Source: Elstera sp043721315
GTDB lineage: Bacteria; Pseudomonadota; Alphaproteobacteria; Elsterales; Elsteraceae
Assembly: GCA_043721315.1 (NCBI GenBank)
Contig: JAYSQZ010000069.1
Location: 1 to 19,727, forward strand
Direction: 5' to 3'
Length of the DNA: 19,727 nucleotides
In this document: in pieces, positions 1 through 7,229 of the stretch
Numbering within the stretch: the first letter of the stretch is position 1
Layout: every line of letters begins with the position of its first letter
Program-made: the position numbers and the translations under genes
The notes under the pieces: generated by a model
The model's database searches: none
Seen by the model: only the letters and a program-made list of their open reading frames with translations
Told to the model about the DNA's origin: nothing

Positions 1-2
1 TT

Positions 3-1922
3 GATGACGCTATCGTGATGCTGGAGAATATCGTTCGCTATACCGAAAAGGGCCTATCGCCGATGGAAGCCGCCCTGAAAGGCAGCCGGGAGATTGGCTT
101 TACGATTATCTCGATTACTCTATCGCTCATTTCGGTCTTCATTCCCGTGCTGTTTATGGGCGGGGTGGTGGGCCGTATTTTCTTCGAGTTTGCGGTAACG
201 ATTAGCCTTGCGATTCTCGTATCCGGCTTCGTCTCCCTCACGCTCACGCCGATGATGTGCGCGCGCTTTTTGCCTCCCCACAAGCACGGCGAGCGCGAAA
301 ATCTGTTGGGGCGTATCTTGGAAGCGGGCTTTATGGCCATGCAGAACGGTTATGACCGCAGCCTACGCCTCGTGCTGCGCCATAAATTCTTCATGCTGCT
401 GTTCACCATCGCCCTCACCTTCTACACCGTGCATGAGTTCCGCCAAATGCCGCGCGGCTTCTTCCCTGAAGAAGATACTGGCCTTTTGAATATTTCTACC
501 GAAGCCAATCAAGATACCGCCTTCCCGGCCATGGCCGAAAAGCAGCAGCAGCTTGCCGCTATCGTCGCCGCCGACCCGAACGTGATGACGGTCAATTCCG
601 TCGCCGGGGGGTTTGGCTCGCGCGGCGGCAATACTGGGCAAATGTTTGTCGGGCTGAAGCCGAAAGACCAGCGCACCACACAAGACGTAAAAGCGGTTGT
701 AGCCCAGCTTCGCAATAAGATGCGAACCGTGCCCGGTATCGATGCTTCCGTTAATATCGTGCAGAATCTGCGAATTGGCGGGCGGCAGTCCAACTTTGCC
801 TATCAATACACGCTACAAGGCGTTGATACGACCGAGCTTTTCGCCTGGGCACCGCGCCTTGAGGCCGAGTTACGGCGAATGCCCGGCGTGCAAGATGTAT
901 CCTCCGATCTCCGCATCCGCTCACCGCAAGCAATGATTGATATAGACCGCGACAAGGCCGCAACCCTTGGGGTGAGCATCGATACGCTTCGCAGCACCCT
1001 TTACAGCTACTTCGGCACCCGCCAAGCCTCCACCATCTTCACCCCGGTGAATGATTATTCGGTGATTTTAGAGGCTGATCCGAAGTTCCAAAGCAGCATG
1101 AACGGGCTTAACGCGGTTTATGTTCGCGCCGCCAACGGCACCCTGATTCCGCTGGAAACCTTCGCCAGTATCAGCCGTTCGGTCGGCCCGCTGTCGGTTA
1201 ATCATCAGGGCCAACTTGCGGCAGTTACCCTCTCCTTCTCCTTGAATCAGGGCGTGGCCTTGGGGCAGGTCGTGAATCAGATTAAGGAAATGGAACAGCG
1301 GCTCGCCCTGCCCGTCACTATTTCCGGCGGCTTCCAGGGTTCCGCCAAAGTGTTCGAGGACGCCGAACGCGGCCAGGGGATGCTGTTGCTGGTGGCTGTG
1401 CTGGCCGTGTACATTATTCTCGGGGTGCTCTACGAAAGTTTTATTCACCCGATTACCATTCTGTCGGGTCTGCCCTCTGCCGCCCTCGGCGCGCTGTGGA
1501 CCTTGCAAATTTTCAATATGGACCTATCGGTCATCGCCATTATTGGCATCATCATGCTCATCGGCATCGTGAAGAAAAACGCCATTATGATGATAGATTT
1601 CGCCCTAGAGCGAAAACGCGAGGGCGATGAGAACGCCGAAAAAAGCATCTACGACGCCTGCATTATCCGCTTCCGCCCTATCATGATGACCACCTTTGCC
1701 GCCATCATGGGCGTGCTGCCCATCGCGGTTGGGCATGGGGCCGGGGCAGAACTGCGCCAGCCGCTCGGCGTCTCCGTTGTTGGCGGGTTGCTCGTGTCGC
1801 AACTGCTCACCCTCTACATCACGCCCGTAGTGTATATTTATTTCGAGCGCCTCTCCGAATGGCTAACGCGCAACCCCCGCGTGACCAATGCCGTTCTGCC
1901 GCCGCCAGCGCCAGCGGAGTGA
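3..1922 (+). CDS. RND-family multidrug efflux permease, C-terminal part (5' end outside window)
   Basis: This is the inner-membrane pump subunit of a tripartite RND (HAE-1) efflux system, which exports drugs or other amphiphiles using the proton gradient. The frame is already open at base 3 and begins with DDAIVMLENI, the conserved stretch of transmembrane helix 4 in AcrB/MdtB-type pumps, so roughly the first 400 residues of a protein of about 1030 lie outside the window. What remains holds TM helices 4-6 (MGGVVGRIFFEF, SLTLTPMMCARFLP), the second periplasmic porter loop, and helices 8-12 (GVLYESFIHP, IGIVKKNAIMMIDFA, RFRPIMMTTFAAIMG). The end, LYITPVVYIYFERL, is typical of MdtB/MdtC/MuxB-like pumps. 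The gene converges on the ABC exporter 28 bases downstream with no obvious terminator hairpin. Substrate cannot be told from sequence. Family assignment is very secure. Confidence 0.95.
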   Translation, partial: DDAIVMLENIVRYTEKGLSPMEAALKGSREIGFTIISITLSLISVFIPVLFMGGVVGRIFFEFAVTISLAILVSGFVSLTLTPMMCARFLPPHKHGERENLLGRILEAGFMAMQNGYDRSLRLVLRHKFFMLLFTIALTFYTVHEFRQMPRGFFPEEDTGLLNISTEANQDTAFPAMAEKQQQLAAIVAADPNVMTVNSVAGGFGSRGGNTGQMFVGLKPKDQRTTQDVKAVVAQLRNKMRTVPGIDASVNIVQNLRIGGRQSNFAYQYTLQGVDTTELFAWAPRLEAELRRMPGVQDVSSDLRIRSPQAMIDIDRDKAATLGVSIDTLRSTLYSYFGTRQASTIFTPVNDYSVILEADPKFQSSMNGLNAVYVRAANGTLIPLETFASISRSVGPLSVNHQGQLAAVTLSFSLNQGVALGQVVNQIKEMEQRLALPVTISGGFQGSAKVFEDAERGQGMLLLVAVLAVYIILGVLYESFIHPITILSGLPSAALGALWTLQIFNMDLSVIAIIGIIMLIGIVKKNAIMMIDFALERKREGDENAEKSIYDACIIRFRPIMMTTFAAIMGVLPIAVGHGAGAELRQPLGVSVVGGLLVSQLLTLYITPVVYIYFERLSEWLTRNPRVTNAVLPPPAPAE

Positions 1923-1950
1923 GAACGCGGCGCGCGCGACTTCGCTCCCC

Positions 1951-3813
1951 CTACCGAGCGTTGAACTGCAAGGCCGCTAAATGGGCATACAGCCCGCCTT
2001 GGGCAACGAGGGTATCGTGCGTACCGCTTTCGATAATGCGGCCTTGGTCGAGCACCAAAATCCGGTCGCAACTTACGATCGTTGCTAAACGATGCGCGAT
2101 CACCAGAGTCGTGCGTTCGCGCATCAACCCATCCAGCGCCTGTTGAACGGCGCGTTCGGATTCAGCGTCTAGCGCGCTGGTGGCCTCATCCAGCAGCAGC
2201 AATGCCGGTTGGCGCAGAATGGCGCGGGCGATGGCGATGCGTTGGCGCTGACCGCCGGACAAGCGCATCCCGCGTTCGCCCAATTGAGTTTCGAAGGTAT
2301 GGGGCAGTTTTTCGATGAACTCAGCCGCGAAGGCGGCTTCGGCAGCGGCGCGCACGTCGGCGTCGGGGGCATCGGGGCGACCGTAGCGAATGTTGTCGGC
2401 CACGGTTCCGGCGAAGATCATCGGCTCTTGCGCCACAATCGCCATTGCCCCGCGCAAATCGGTGGGGTCGAGATCACGCAGCGACTGCCCATCGAACCGA
2501 ATAATACCGCTTTCGGGATCGTAGAAGCGCAGCAGCAGTTGCAGCACGGTCGTCTTACCGGCACCGCTGGGGCCAACTAGGGCCACGCGCTCGCCAGGGG
2601 CCACCGAAAAGCTAATGCCATCCAACGAAGGCCGATCGGGGCGGGTTGGGTAGCGGAAGCAAACCGCCTCGAAGCTCACGCCCCCGCGCGGGGGCCGCAC
2701 AAGCGCTTTGGGATGGGTGGGGGCCTGAATGGCGGGGATTGTCGTTGCAAGCTCGATCAGGCGCTCCGACGCCCCCGCAGCGCGCTGCAAATCGCCCACC
2801 ACTTCCGAGATTGCCCCGACTGCACCTGCCACCACGGCGGCATAAAACACGAAGGCCGACAGATCACCGGGCGACAGCGTGCCCGACAGAACATCATGCC
2901 CACCAATCCACAAAATGATGCTGATAGCACCGAAGACCAGCAGAATCACAATCGCGGTTAGTTGGGCGCGGGCGGCGATGCGGGCACGGGCGGCAGCGAA
3001 AGCGGCGTGAATGCGCCCCTCGAACTGCCGCTGTTCCACCGCCTCGTGGGTAAACGCCTGCACGGTCCGAACGCCCTGGAGCGCTTCGGAGATTTGCACG
3101 CCCACCGCCGCCACCTCGTCTTGTGCTTGCCGCGACAGCGCGCGCACGCGGCGACCAATAAGAATAATCGGCCCCACCACCAACGGCACGACGAGGAAGA
3201 CGAGGCCGGTTAGCTTAGCGCTGGTAATCAGCAGCATCACCGAGCCGCCGAGGAACAGCAGGAAATTCCGCAAGGCGATAGAAAAGGACGACCCGACAAC
3301 GCCTTCGATAATCGTTGTATCCGTGGTCAGGCGCGACTGAATTTCAGCCGTGCGGGCGGTATCGTAAAAGGTGGCATCGAGCCGCAAGGCGCGGGCAAAC
3401 ACATCGCGGCGAATATCCGCCACCACCCGCTCGCCGAGCCAAGACACAAGATAGAAGCGGCTGAAGGTGGCCAGCGCCAGCACAATGACCACGGCCATCA
3501 GCACCAAAACGGCTTGATCGAGCAACCCGGCATCGCCCGATACGAACCCCTGATCGACCAAATGGCGTAAACCCGACCCCAGTGCCAGCACGGTCCCAGC
3601 CGCCACGATCAGCGCGCAACCCGCCCCCGCCATCTGAAGCCGATAAGGCTTGAGATAGGCCAACAGAAAGCGTAAAGAGCCTAAACGACGGCTGCGGTCC
3701 CGCTCGGCCCCAGGGGTAGCTCCAGGGTTAGCTCCGGGGGCGGCATCACCAGAAGCGGCGGGACCGGAAGCAGCGGGAATAGACCTGGGTTGGCGCATGG
3801 CCTTCATCCTCAT
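1951..3813 (-). CDS. ABC exporter, fused permease and ATPase (MsbA-related)
   Basis: This is a half-size ABC-B type exporter: one membrane domain followed by one nucleotide-binding domain, expected to act as a homodimer in the inner membrane and export lipids or hydrophobic compounds. Six hydrophobic segments span roughly residues 55-330. The ATPase carries Walker A GPSGAGKT near residue 414, signature LSGGQRQRIAIARA near 517, Walker B LLLDEATSALD near 540, and an AHRLAT switch histidine near 571. Length (620 aa) fits the family. The N-terminus is a polar, Ala/Gly/Pro-rich tail with PGAN-PGAT-PGAE repeats. In-frame ATGs occur at 3813, 3807 and 3798; only the last has a fair Shine-Dalgarno (AGGA or GAAGG), so the true start may be 3798. 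It is divergent from rpmE, a neighbour it commonly has in alphaproteobacteria. Substrate is unknown. Confidence 0.93.
   Translation of the reverse strand: MRMKAMRQPRSIPAASGPAASGDAAPGANPGATPGAERDRSRRLGSLRFLLAYLKPYRLQMAGAGCALIVAAGTVLALGSGLRHLVDQGFVSGDAGLLDQAVLVLMAVVIVLALATFSRFYLVSWLGERVVADIRRDVFARALRLDATFYDTARTAEIQSRLTTDTTIIEGVVGSSFSIALRNFLLFLGGSVMLLITSAKLTGLVFLVVPLVVGPIILIGRRVRALSRQAQDEVAAVGVQISEALQGVRTVQAFTHEAVEQRQFEGRIHAAFAAARARIAARAQLTAIVILLVFGAISIILWIGGHDVLSGTLSPGDLSAFVFYAAVVAGAVGAISEVVGDLQRAAGASERLIELATTIPAIQAPTHPKALVRPPRGGVSFEAVCFRYPTRPDRPSLDGISFSVAPGERVALVGPSGAGKTTVLQLLLRFYDPESGIIRFDGQSLRDLDPTDLRGAMAIVAQEPMIFAGTVADNIRYGRPDAPDADVRAAAEAAFAAEFIEKLPHTFETQLGERGMRLSGGQRQRIAIARAILRQPALLLLDEATSALDAESERAVQQALDGLMRERTTLVIAHRLATIVSCDRILVLDQGRIIESGTHDTLVAQGGLYAHLAALQFNAR
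3710..3745 (-). repeat. 12-bp tandem repeat coding for PGAx tetrapeptides in the ABC exporter N-terminus
   Basis: Three consecutive 12-base units begin at 3710, 3722 and 3734, each resembling ccagggnnagct on the plus strand. Because 12 is a multiple of 3, the units encode PGAN, PGAT and PGAE in the cytoplasmic tail of the exporter. A similar 12-base array lies in the DUF1465 gene at 4381-4416. Confidence 0.7.
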
Positions 3814-3956
3814 CGGCTATCGGCGGCAAGAGCAAACGAAGAATGCTCTAACTCCGGCGCGGGTCATAGCAGCCCCATCCGCGCACGACAACCAGCGAGA
3901 AAATTGAGCGAAACCGACAAGCCCGCTGGACAGCGAGGGGCGCTTCAGATAAAAGC

Positions 3957-3990
3957 CTCGCTTTGCGAGTTTTGCTGTGCCGGAAACGGC
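3957..3990 (+). promoter_or_regulatory. Candidate structured leader of rpmE (two hairpins)
   Basis: Two compact hairpins sit back to back just upstream of rpmE. The first is CTCGC (3957-3961), loop TTT, GCGAG (3965-3969), followed by TTTT at 3970-3973, which looks like a small terminator or attenuator. The second is GCCG (3979-3982), a GAAA tetraloop, CGGC (3987-3990). The sequence GCGAG occurs again at 4002-4006 within the purine-rich ribosome binding region before the rpmE ATG at 4014, so the 3957-3961 arm could pair with either copy. Ribosomal protein leaders for L31 are known in other bacterial groups; regulation here is inference, and the stems are short. Confidence 0.35.
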
Positions 3991-4013
3991 CAACCTGTGC
4001 TGCGAGAGCGTCG

Positions 4014-4241
4014 ATGAAAAAGGACATTCACCCCAATTACCACCCCATCACGATTGTGATGACGGATGGTCACACTTATCAAACCCGTTCGACCTACGGG
4101 AAGCCGGGGGATACGCTGCGTCTGGAAATCGATCCGACGTCGCACCCAGCTTGGACCGGTGGTAATCAGCGTATGCTGGATATCGGCGGCCAGTTGGCGC
4201 GCTTCAACAAGCGTTTCGCCAATCTGGGTATCAAAGCCTAA
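4014..4241 (+). CDS. rpmE: 50S ribosomal protein bL31, zinc-free (C-minus) form
   Basis: This is large-subunit ribosomal protein bL31, which bridges the central protuberance of the 50S subunit to the 30S head. The 75-residue product starts MKKDIHPNYHPITIVMTDG and contains SHPAWTGG, both hallmarks of the family. The four zinc-binding cysteines of the C-plus form, expected near positions 16, 18, 37 and 40, are Met, Asp, Leu and Asp here. This is therefore the C-minus type, which is usual for the single alphaproteobacterial bL31. The start at 4014 is preceded by GAGAG in TGCGAGAGCGTCG. It is divergent from the ABC exporter and followed by a tight hairpin terminator at 4292. Two hairpins in its leader suggest possible post-transcriptional control. 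Confidence 0.97.
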   Translation: MKKDIHPNYHPITIVMTDGHTYQTRSTYGKPGDTLRLEIDPTSHPAWTGGNQRMLDIGGQLARFNKRFANLGIKA

Positions 4242-4291
4242 AGCAAAAGTTAAGCTCTGGTTGGAGCTTGGTTCTTGCCAAACTGGTTCAG

Positions 4292-4316
4292 GTGGCCCTT
4301 CGGGGCCACTTTCCAT
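4292..4316 (+). terminator. Hairpin terminator after rpmE
   Basis: GTGGCCC (4292-4298) pairs perfectly with GGGCCAC (4303-4309) around an extra-stable TTCG tetraloop closed by C-G. It is followed by a moderately T-rich tract (tttccatttct). It ends rpmE just before the convergent DUF1465 gene. The U-tract is imperfect, so efficiency is uncertain. Confidence 0.75.
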
Positions 4317-4344
4317 TTCTGCCGTGTGAAATCCAACCTGAGAT

Positions 4345-4800
4345 TCAATGTGTCGTGTGCGCGAAGCTCGCGTCGGCACACCCAGGGGCAGAACCAGGGG
4401 CGCACCCAGGCATCGGCCCCATCGCTTTATCAAGCCGATCAACGCGCGCGTAAAGGCGATAGGACCGCCCGAGCAAGTCTTTCAGGCCGCGCGGCAGCGG
4501 CGCGGCATGTTCATCATCAATCTGCGCGAGGCAAACGCCCTGACCGTCGAGGCGGCGGTCGGAATGCAGAGCGTCCTCAAAACTAATCTCGCCTTCTTGC
4601 ACTGCCCGGCGTACCAGCAGCCAAGCCATAACTTGCGTTAAACGCGAGGTAAGGCGCATGGCCTCTTGATTAGCCGCGAGGCGCTGAGCGACCGTTAATG
4701 CCGCCCGTTCGGACGGTTCGAGATAGGTAAGGTAGTCCCGCGCTTCCAGCAAAAGCCGAAACGCCTCGTCATACGTACCTCGGAAAAAGACCGTTCCCAT
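4345..4800 (-). CDS. DUF1465 family protein, RcdA-like (regulator of CtrA degradation)
   Basis: The 151-residue product matches the alphaproteobacterial DUF1465/RcdA family. In Caulobacter, RcdA is an adaptor that links the response-regulator factor CpdR and the ClpXP protease to substrates including the cell-cycle master regulator CtrA. The core is helical, with the family-typical run AMRLTSRLTQVMAWLLVRRAV followed by QEGE, and LLGRSYRLYARVDRLDKA near the end. The start at 4800 is preferred over the upstream ATG at 4860 because GGGAAGG lies about 7 bases before it and the extra 20 residues look untranslated. The C-terminus is extended by a low-complexity PGCA-PGSA-PGCA tail with two repeat cysteines. 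It sits next to rpmE and an exporter, as often seen in alphaproteobacteria. Family membership is fairly sure; function as a protease adaptor in this organism is inferred. Confidence 0.82.
   Translation of the reverse strand: MGTVFFRGTYDEAFRLLLEARDYLTYLEPSERAALTVAQRLAANQEAMRLTSRLTQVMAWLLVRRAVQEGEISFEDALHSDRRLDGQGVCLAQIDDEHAAPLPRGLKDLLGRSYRLYARVDRLDKAMGPMPGCAPGSAPGCADASFAHTTH
4381..4416 (-). repeat. 12-bp tandem repeat coding for PGCA/PGSA tetrapeptides in the DUF1465 C-terminus
   Basis: Three 12-base units at 4381, 4393 and 4405 (cccaggggcaga-like) encode PGCA, PGSA and PGCA in the tail of the DUF1465 protein. Period and core (ccagggg) match the array in the neighbouring ABC exporter gene. 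Confidence 0.65.
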
Positions 4801-5024
4801 TGGCCCGCCTTCCCGCTTAAGAGGACTCCCGAGCAACGGGCAAAACGCCCACAGAAGCATCCTTCAACGATACTGAATTAAATTTCAGCGTGTGGCGAGC
4901 CTATCAAGAGGCCAAGATGAAAATATCATAGGGCAAAAACTGCCAGCATCCGAATGCAGAAGCTTCAATGCTATAGAGCAATGGGTGTCGCCTAATCATG
5001 GAGATCAGCGGACGCGAGGGTACC

Positions 5025-5031
5025 AAAAAAA
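5025..5031 (-). terminator. T-tract just downstream of tRNA-Gly
   Basis: On the minus strand, seven consecutive Ts follow the tRNA-Gly CCA end by five bases. There is no separate hairpin, so the tRNA's own acceptor stem would have to serve as the upstream structure. It may be a weak end signal only. Confidence 0.3.
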
Positions 5032-5036
5032 TAGCT

Positions 5037-5110
5037 TGGAGCGGGTGAAGGGAATCGAACCCTCGTCGTAAGCTTGGGAAGCTTCTGCTCTGCCATTGAG
5101 CTACACCCGC
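5037..5110 (-). tRNA. tRNA-Gly (anticodon CCC)
   Basis: The minus strand folds as a full cloverleaf: acceptor GCGGGTG / CACCCGC, D-arm GCTC...GAGC, anticodon stem GAAGC/GCTTA with loop TTCCCAA, and T-arm AGGGT-TCGATTC-CCTTC (with one wobble). It ends with discriminator T and encoded CCA. The anticodon in the loop is CCC, decoding GGG. The sequence closely resembles the known glyU-type tRNA. The outermost anticodon-stem pair is a G-A mismatch, seen directly here. An upstream promoter fits at 5140-5168. Confidence 0.95.
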
Positions 5111-5139
5111 ATTCGTGATCGTCACGTCTTATAAGTGGT

Positions 5140-5168
5140 TTTATAGGCAAGCTTGGCCCATGATGCAA
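5140..5168 (-). promoter_or_regulatory. Sigma-70-type promoter of tRNA-Gly
   Basis: Reading the minus strand, TTGCAT (5168-5163) and TATAAA (5145-5140) are separated by exactly 17 bases. Transcription would begin some 20-25 bases before the tRNA 5' end at 5110. The match to housekeeping -35/-10 elements and the position are both good. Confidence 0.7.
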
Positions 5169-5206
5169 GGGGATCGCACACAAGCCTGACAAGACCGTAA
5201 ATTTAT

Positions 5207-5231
5207 GGAACCATTCGGTCTATCGTCAGTT
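5207..5231 (+). promoter_or_regulatory. Possible EcfG (general stress response) promoter
   Basis: GGAAC at 5207-5211 is followed after 17 bases by GTT at 5229-5231, which matches the GGAAC-N16/17-GTT pattern of alphaproteobacterial EcfG-type sigma factors. The leader to the lipoprotein ATG would be about 210 bases, which is long. The base before GTT is A rather than the frequent C. Tentative. Confidence 0.3.
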
Positions 5232-5447
5232 TAATCAGGGATGTGGCCTTGCCGCACCTCTGCGACAAATAGGCAACTCGGCGCTAAAAACCATGCTTTG
5301 TCTCGCCGTGTGATACACAAGAGTGTCGGTTCGGGCTTGCTCCTGGAATGAGAGGGCAGTACAACTGGCACCATGAATATAGGTCTTAAGGCTCGTCTAA
5401 AGGCGCGATCACTCTTGCGCTTTGGCGGGATAAAAAAGGAGAACGCT

Positions 5448-6302
5448 ATGAAGTCGGTTAAACTGTTTAGTGTGATTGCCGGTCTGGCCCTTCTTACGGG
5501 CTGCGGTGCAATGGATATCGAAGCGTTACGTGATACAGGCGCGCCGTCGCAAGGGACTGCCTTCACGAAGGCGTTGACCACCGAGTATCGCGCTTTCACA
5601 ATTTTTGAAGCGGATGAAATGAAGGATTGGCCCGATGCCTATACCTTCGCCGCTAAGGGCCTTGCCGCATCGCGCGGTGAGAATGTTCTCCCGGAAGTGC
5701 TGACCAACTGGTCGCTAACCCAGGAGAAGGCTCAGGAACTCGGCACGGCGCGCGCCAAGCTGGTTCAGGCGCTTGATGCAAACGCCCGCACCGCAAAGCC
5801 TGCTATTGCTGCTAAAGCACAAGTGGCTTTCGATTGCTGGGTTGAGCAAGAGGAAGAAGCCTTCCAGCTTGCCGACATCGCCTCGTGCCGCAGCATTTTT
5901 GAACATGCTCTGGCTCAACTCGTAACGCCCGTTGCTACCCCAACTTCGCCGCCGATTGCCCAGCCTTCGCTGAGCAAAAACTTCATCATCTACTTCGCTT
6001 GGGATAGTGCGCGCCTTGATGCGGCTGGCCTGCGGATTATCGACGAAGCCTCGGCGACGGCAAAAGCCACGGGTAATGCCCGCATCACCATCGTCGGCCA
6101 TGCCGATCGTTCGGGGACGCCGGAATACAACACTCGCCTCTCGCTGCGTCGTGCCGATGCCGTTCGGAGCGCGCTGGTTGCTAAGGGTATCGCTACGGAA
6201 CGGACGGCAGTCACGGCTCTCGGCGAAACCGAACCCGCTATCCCGACCGCCGATGGTGTCCGTGAAGGACGTAATCGCCGCGTGGAACTGACCATCCGCT
6301 AA
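5448..6302 (+). CDS. OmpA-family outer-membrane lipoprotein
   Basis: This 284-residue lipoprotein should tether the outer membrane to peptidoglycan. The N-terminus is a lipoprotein signal peptide with lipobox LLTGC, placing the lipidated cysteine at residue 19; the following Gly is compatible with outer-membrane sorting. A helical middle domain without a recognised family spans about residues 25-165. A Pro/Thr linker (TPVATPTSPPIAQP) leads to a C-terminal OmpA-like domain containing YFAWDSARLD, VGHADRSG, the LSLRRADAVRSAL helix, and final GRNRRVELTIR. The Asp and Arg that bind diaminopimelate are retained. AAAAAAGGAGAAC before the ATG at 5448 is a strong ribosome binding site. The gene stands alone, ends at a rho-independent terminator, and may be stress-regulated. 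It is not Pal in the strict sense, since it lacks the tol-pal context and is longer. Confidence 0.93.
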   Translation: MKSVKLFSVIAGLALLTGCGAMDIEALRDTGAPSQGTAFTKALTTEYRAFTIFEADEMKDWPDAYTFAAKGLAASRGENVLPEVLTNWSLTQEKAQELGTARAKLVQALDANARTAKPAIAAKAQVAFDCWVEQEEEAFQLADIASCRSIFEHALAQLVTPVATPTSPPIAQPSLSKNFIIYFAWDSARLDAAGLRIIDEASATAKATGNARITIVGHADRSGTPEYNTRLSLRRADAVRSALVAKGIATERTAVTALGETEPAIPTADGVREGRNRRVELTIR

Positions 6303-6330
6303 ACCCGGATATCAGTCTTAGAATACAAGG

Positions 6331-6366
6331 GCGCCGGTCTCTCTCGGGATCGGCGCTTTTGTTTTG
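6331..6366 (+). terminator. Rho-independent terminator of the OmpA-like gene
   Basis: GCGCCGGTC (6331-6339) pairs with GATCGGCGC (6348-6356), with one G-U pair, and is followed by TTTTGTTTT. It is a classical intrinsic terminator 28 bases after the stop codon. Confidence 0.93.
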
Positions 6367-6388
6367 GGATTGGGTAAACTGACACAGC

Positions 6389-6422
6389 AAAAACCCGGCG
6401 ATCTCACGATTGCCGGGTTTTT
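6389..6422. terminator. Bidirectional terminator between convergent genes
   Basis: AAAAACCCGGC (6389-6399) is perfectly complementary to GCCGGGTTTTT (6412-6422). A-run and T-run flank the stem, so it can stop transcription from both sides: the OmpA-like gene on plus and the gene ending at 6448 on minus. Confidence 0.9.
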
Positions 6423-6447
6423 ATAACGTCAGCCCGCGCATCAAGGA

Positions 6448-6909
6448 TTAGAGCCGTTCGGCATCACCCACTGCTAACGGGGCCGTCGGCGCGGGGCCTG
6501 CGTTGCGGTTGCGACGGCTTTCGGCGCTGCCCGGAACAGTGCCATCTGGGTTAAGGCCAATAGCCTCGATCTCCTCCGGGGTCAGTTTCCGCAGCGCCTG
6601 TTCCTTGCGCTTGCGGCGCAAATCGGCCTCGCCGATCACGGTTGGCACCAAGAAAGCATGAACGCGCACCAGGGTAATGCTGGCGGGGTCGATTCCGTCG
6701 GCCAACAAGGTTTCTTCGATATTGATAGCCTTGAGACTATCGGCGGCATCCAGCATTTCCAGAAAGAACAAAGCCTCGCCGATCCCGCCCCACTTACCGA
6801 TGCGGGTGAGATAGACGCGCTCACCCGTGCTTGTTTTCGCGGTAATCAGAAACCCCAGCTTATCCTCGATGGAATTGGCCGGTACGTAACGCGGAATAAC
6901 GCGGTTCAT
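6448..6909 (-). CDS. Hypothetical protein, coupled to the DUF1192 gene
   Basis: I do not recognise this 153-residue protein. Residues 1-100 look folded (YVPANSIEDKLGFLITAKTS, RIGKWGGIGEALFFLEML, TLVRVHAFLVPT), with alternating strands and helices and no signal peptide or membrane segment. The rest is charged and then disordered (RRKRKEQALRKLTPEEIEAIGLN, then a Pro/Ala-rich tail). It is expected to be cytoplasmic. The start at 6909 is supported by GGAGAGGA about 7 bases upstream, and only 18 bases separate it from the stop of the DUF1192 gene, so the two are almost certainly cotranscribed. It ends at a bidirectional terminator. Codon use resembles neighbouring genes, so it is probably real. 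Confidence 0.75.
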   Translation of the reverse strand: MNRVIPRYVPANSIEDKLGFLITAKTSTGERVYLTRIGKWGGIGEALFFLEMLDAADSLKAINIEETLLADGIDPASITLVRVHAFLVPTVIGEADLRRKRKEQALRKLTPEEIEAIGLNPDGTVPGSAESRRNRNAGPAPTAPLAVGDAERL

Positions 6910-6927
6910 CGAGCATCCTCTCCAAAA

Positions 6928-7125
6928 CTAAAACTTAAATAGCGCATTGGCGACACCGCGTCGATTGCGCTTGGCATCAATTTCGGCGTCGATCCTGGGG
7001 AGTTCGGCCAGCAGAGCCACGCGATAGGCTTGCAACTCCTCAATCCCGGCGCGTTCCAGCGCGGTAGCAGAGAGAAAGATCGGCTGGTCTCCCGTTTGGC
7101 GGGGGCGTTCTTCTTCGGCCTGCAT
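6928..7125 (-). CDS. DUF1192 family small protein
   Basis: This short, highly charged helical protein of about 65 residues has the DUF1192 pattern: a Leu-rich helix EELQAYRVALLAELPRIDAEIDAKR predicted to form a coiled coil, ending in ANALFKF. Function of the family is not established. The ATG at 7125 gives the usual family length and has AGGA about 10 bases upstream plus an adjacent GGAGG; the frame also extends to an ATG at 7164 without a ribosome binding site, so the exact start is uncertain. It is transcribed divergently from the quinone oxidoreductase, a pairing common in alphaproteobacteria, and is the first gene of a two-gene operon with the hypothetical protein downstream. Confidence 0.75.
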   Translation of the reverse strand: MQAEEERPRQTGDQPIFLSATALERAGIEELQAYRVALLAELPRIDAEIDAKRNRRGVANALFKF

Positions 7126-7229
7126 CCTCCGACTTTCCTGTGCTAGCTGCTCTCGGTGCAGCATGATAAGATAAAAAGCTGTGAAATTCGACTCCTGCGG
7201 TCAAAAGCCTCTCGAAAAGGGCCTCCCTC

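Larger units (their letters stand above)
5111..5447. other. Intergenic region between tRNA-Gly and the OmpA-like lipoprotein gene
   Basis: This 337-base stretch holds no convincing gene. The first 60 bases contain the tRNA-Gly promoter. The remainder is upstream of the lipoprotein gene and carries an EcfG-like motif pair at 5207-5231. An in-frame ATG at 5373 would add 25 residues in front of the lipoprotein signal peptide and is not believed, because the ATG at 5448 has a strong ribosome binding site and a proper signal sequence follows it. Confidence 0.6.

Noticed and set aside
4956..4990. GCAGAAGCTTC and GAGCAATGG near tRNA-Gly resembling parts of the tRNA
   Set aside because: The match is about 11 bases around a palindromic AAGCTT, in the opposite orientation; it is too short for an attachment site or tRNA remnant.
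5231..5599. Open frame of 122 codons on the minus strand
   Set aside because: It lies over the promoter and start of the lipoprotein gene, has no ribosome binding site and no recognisable protein pattern; a shadow frame.
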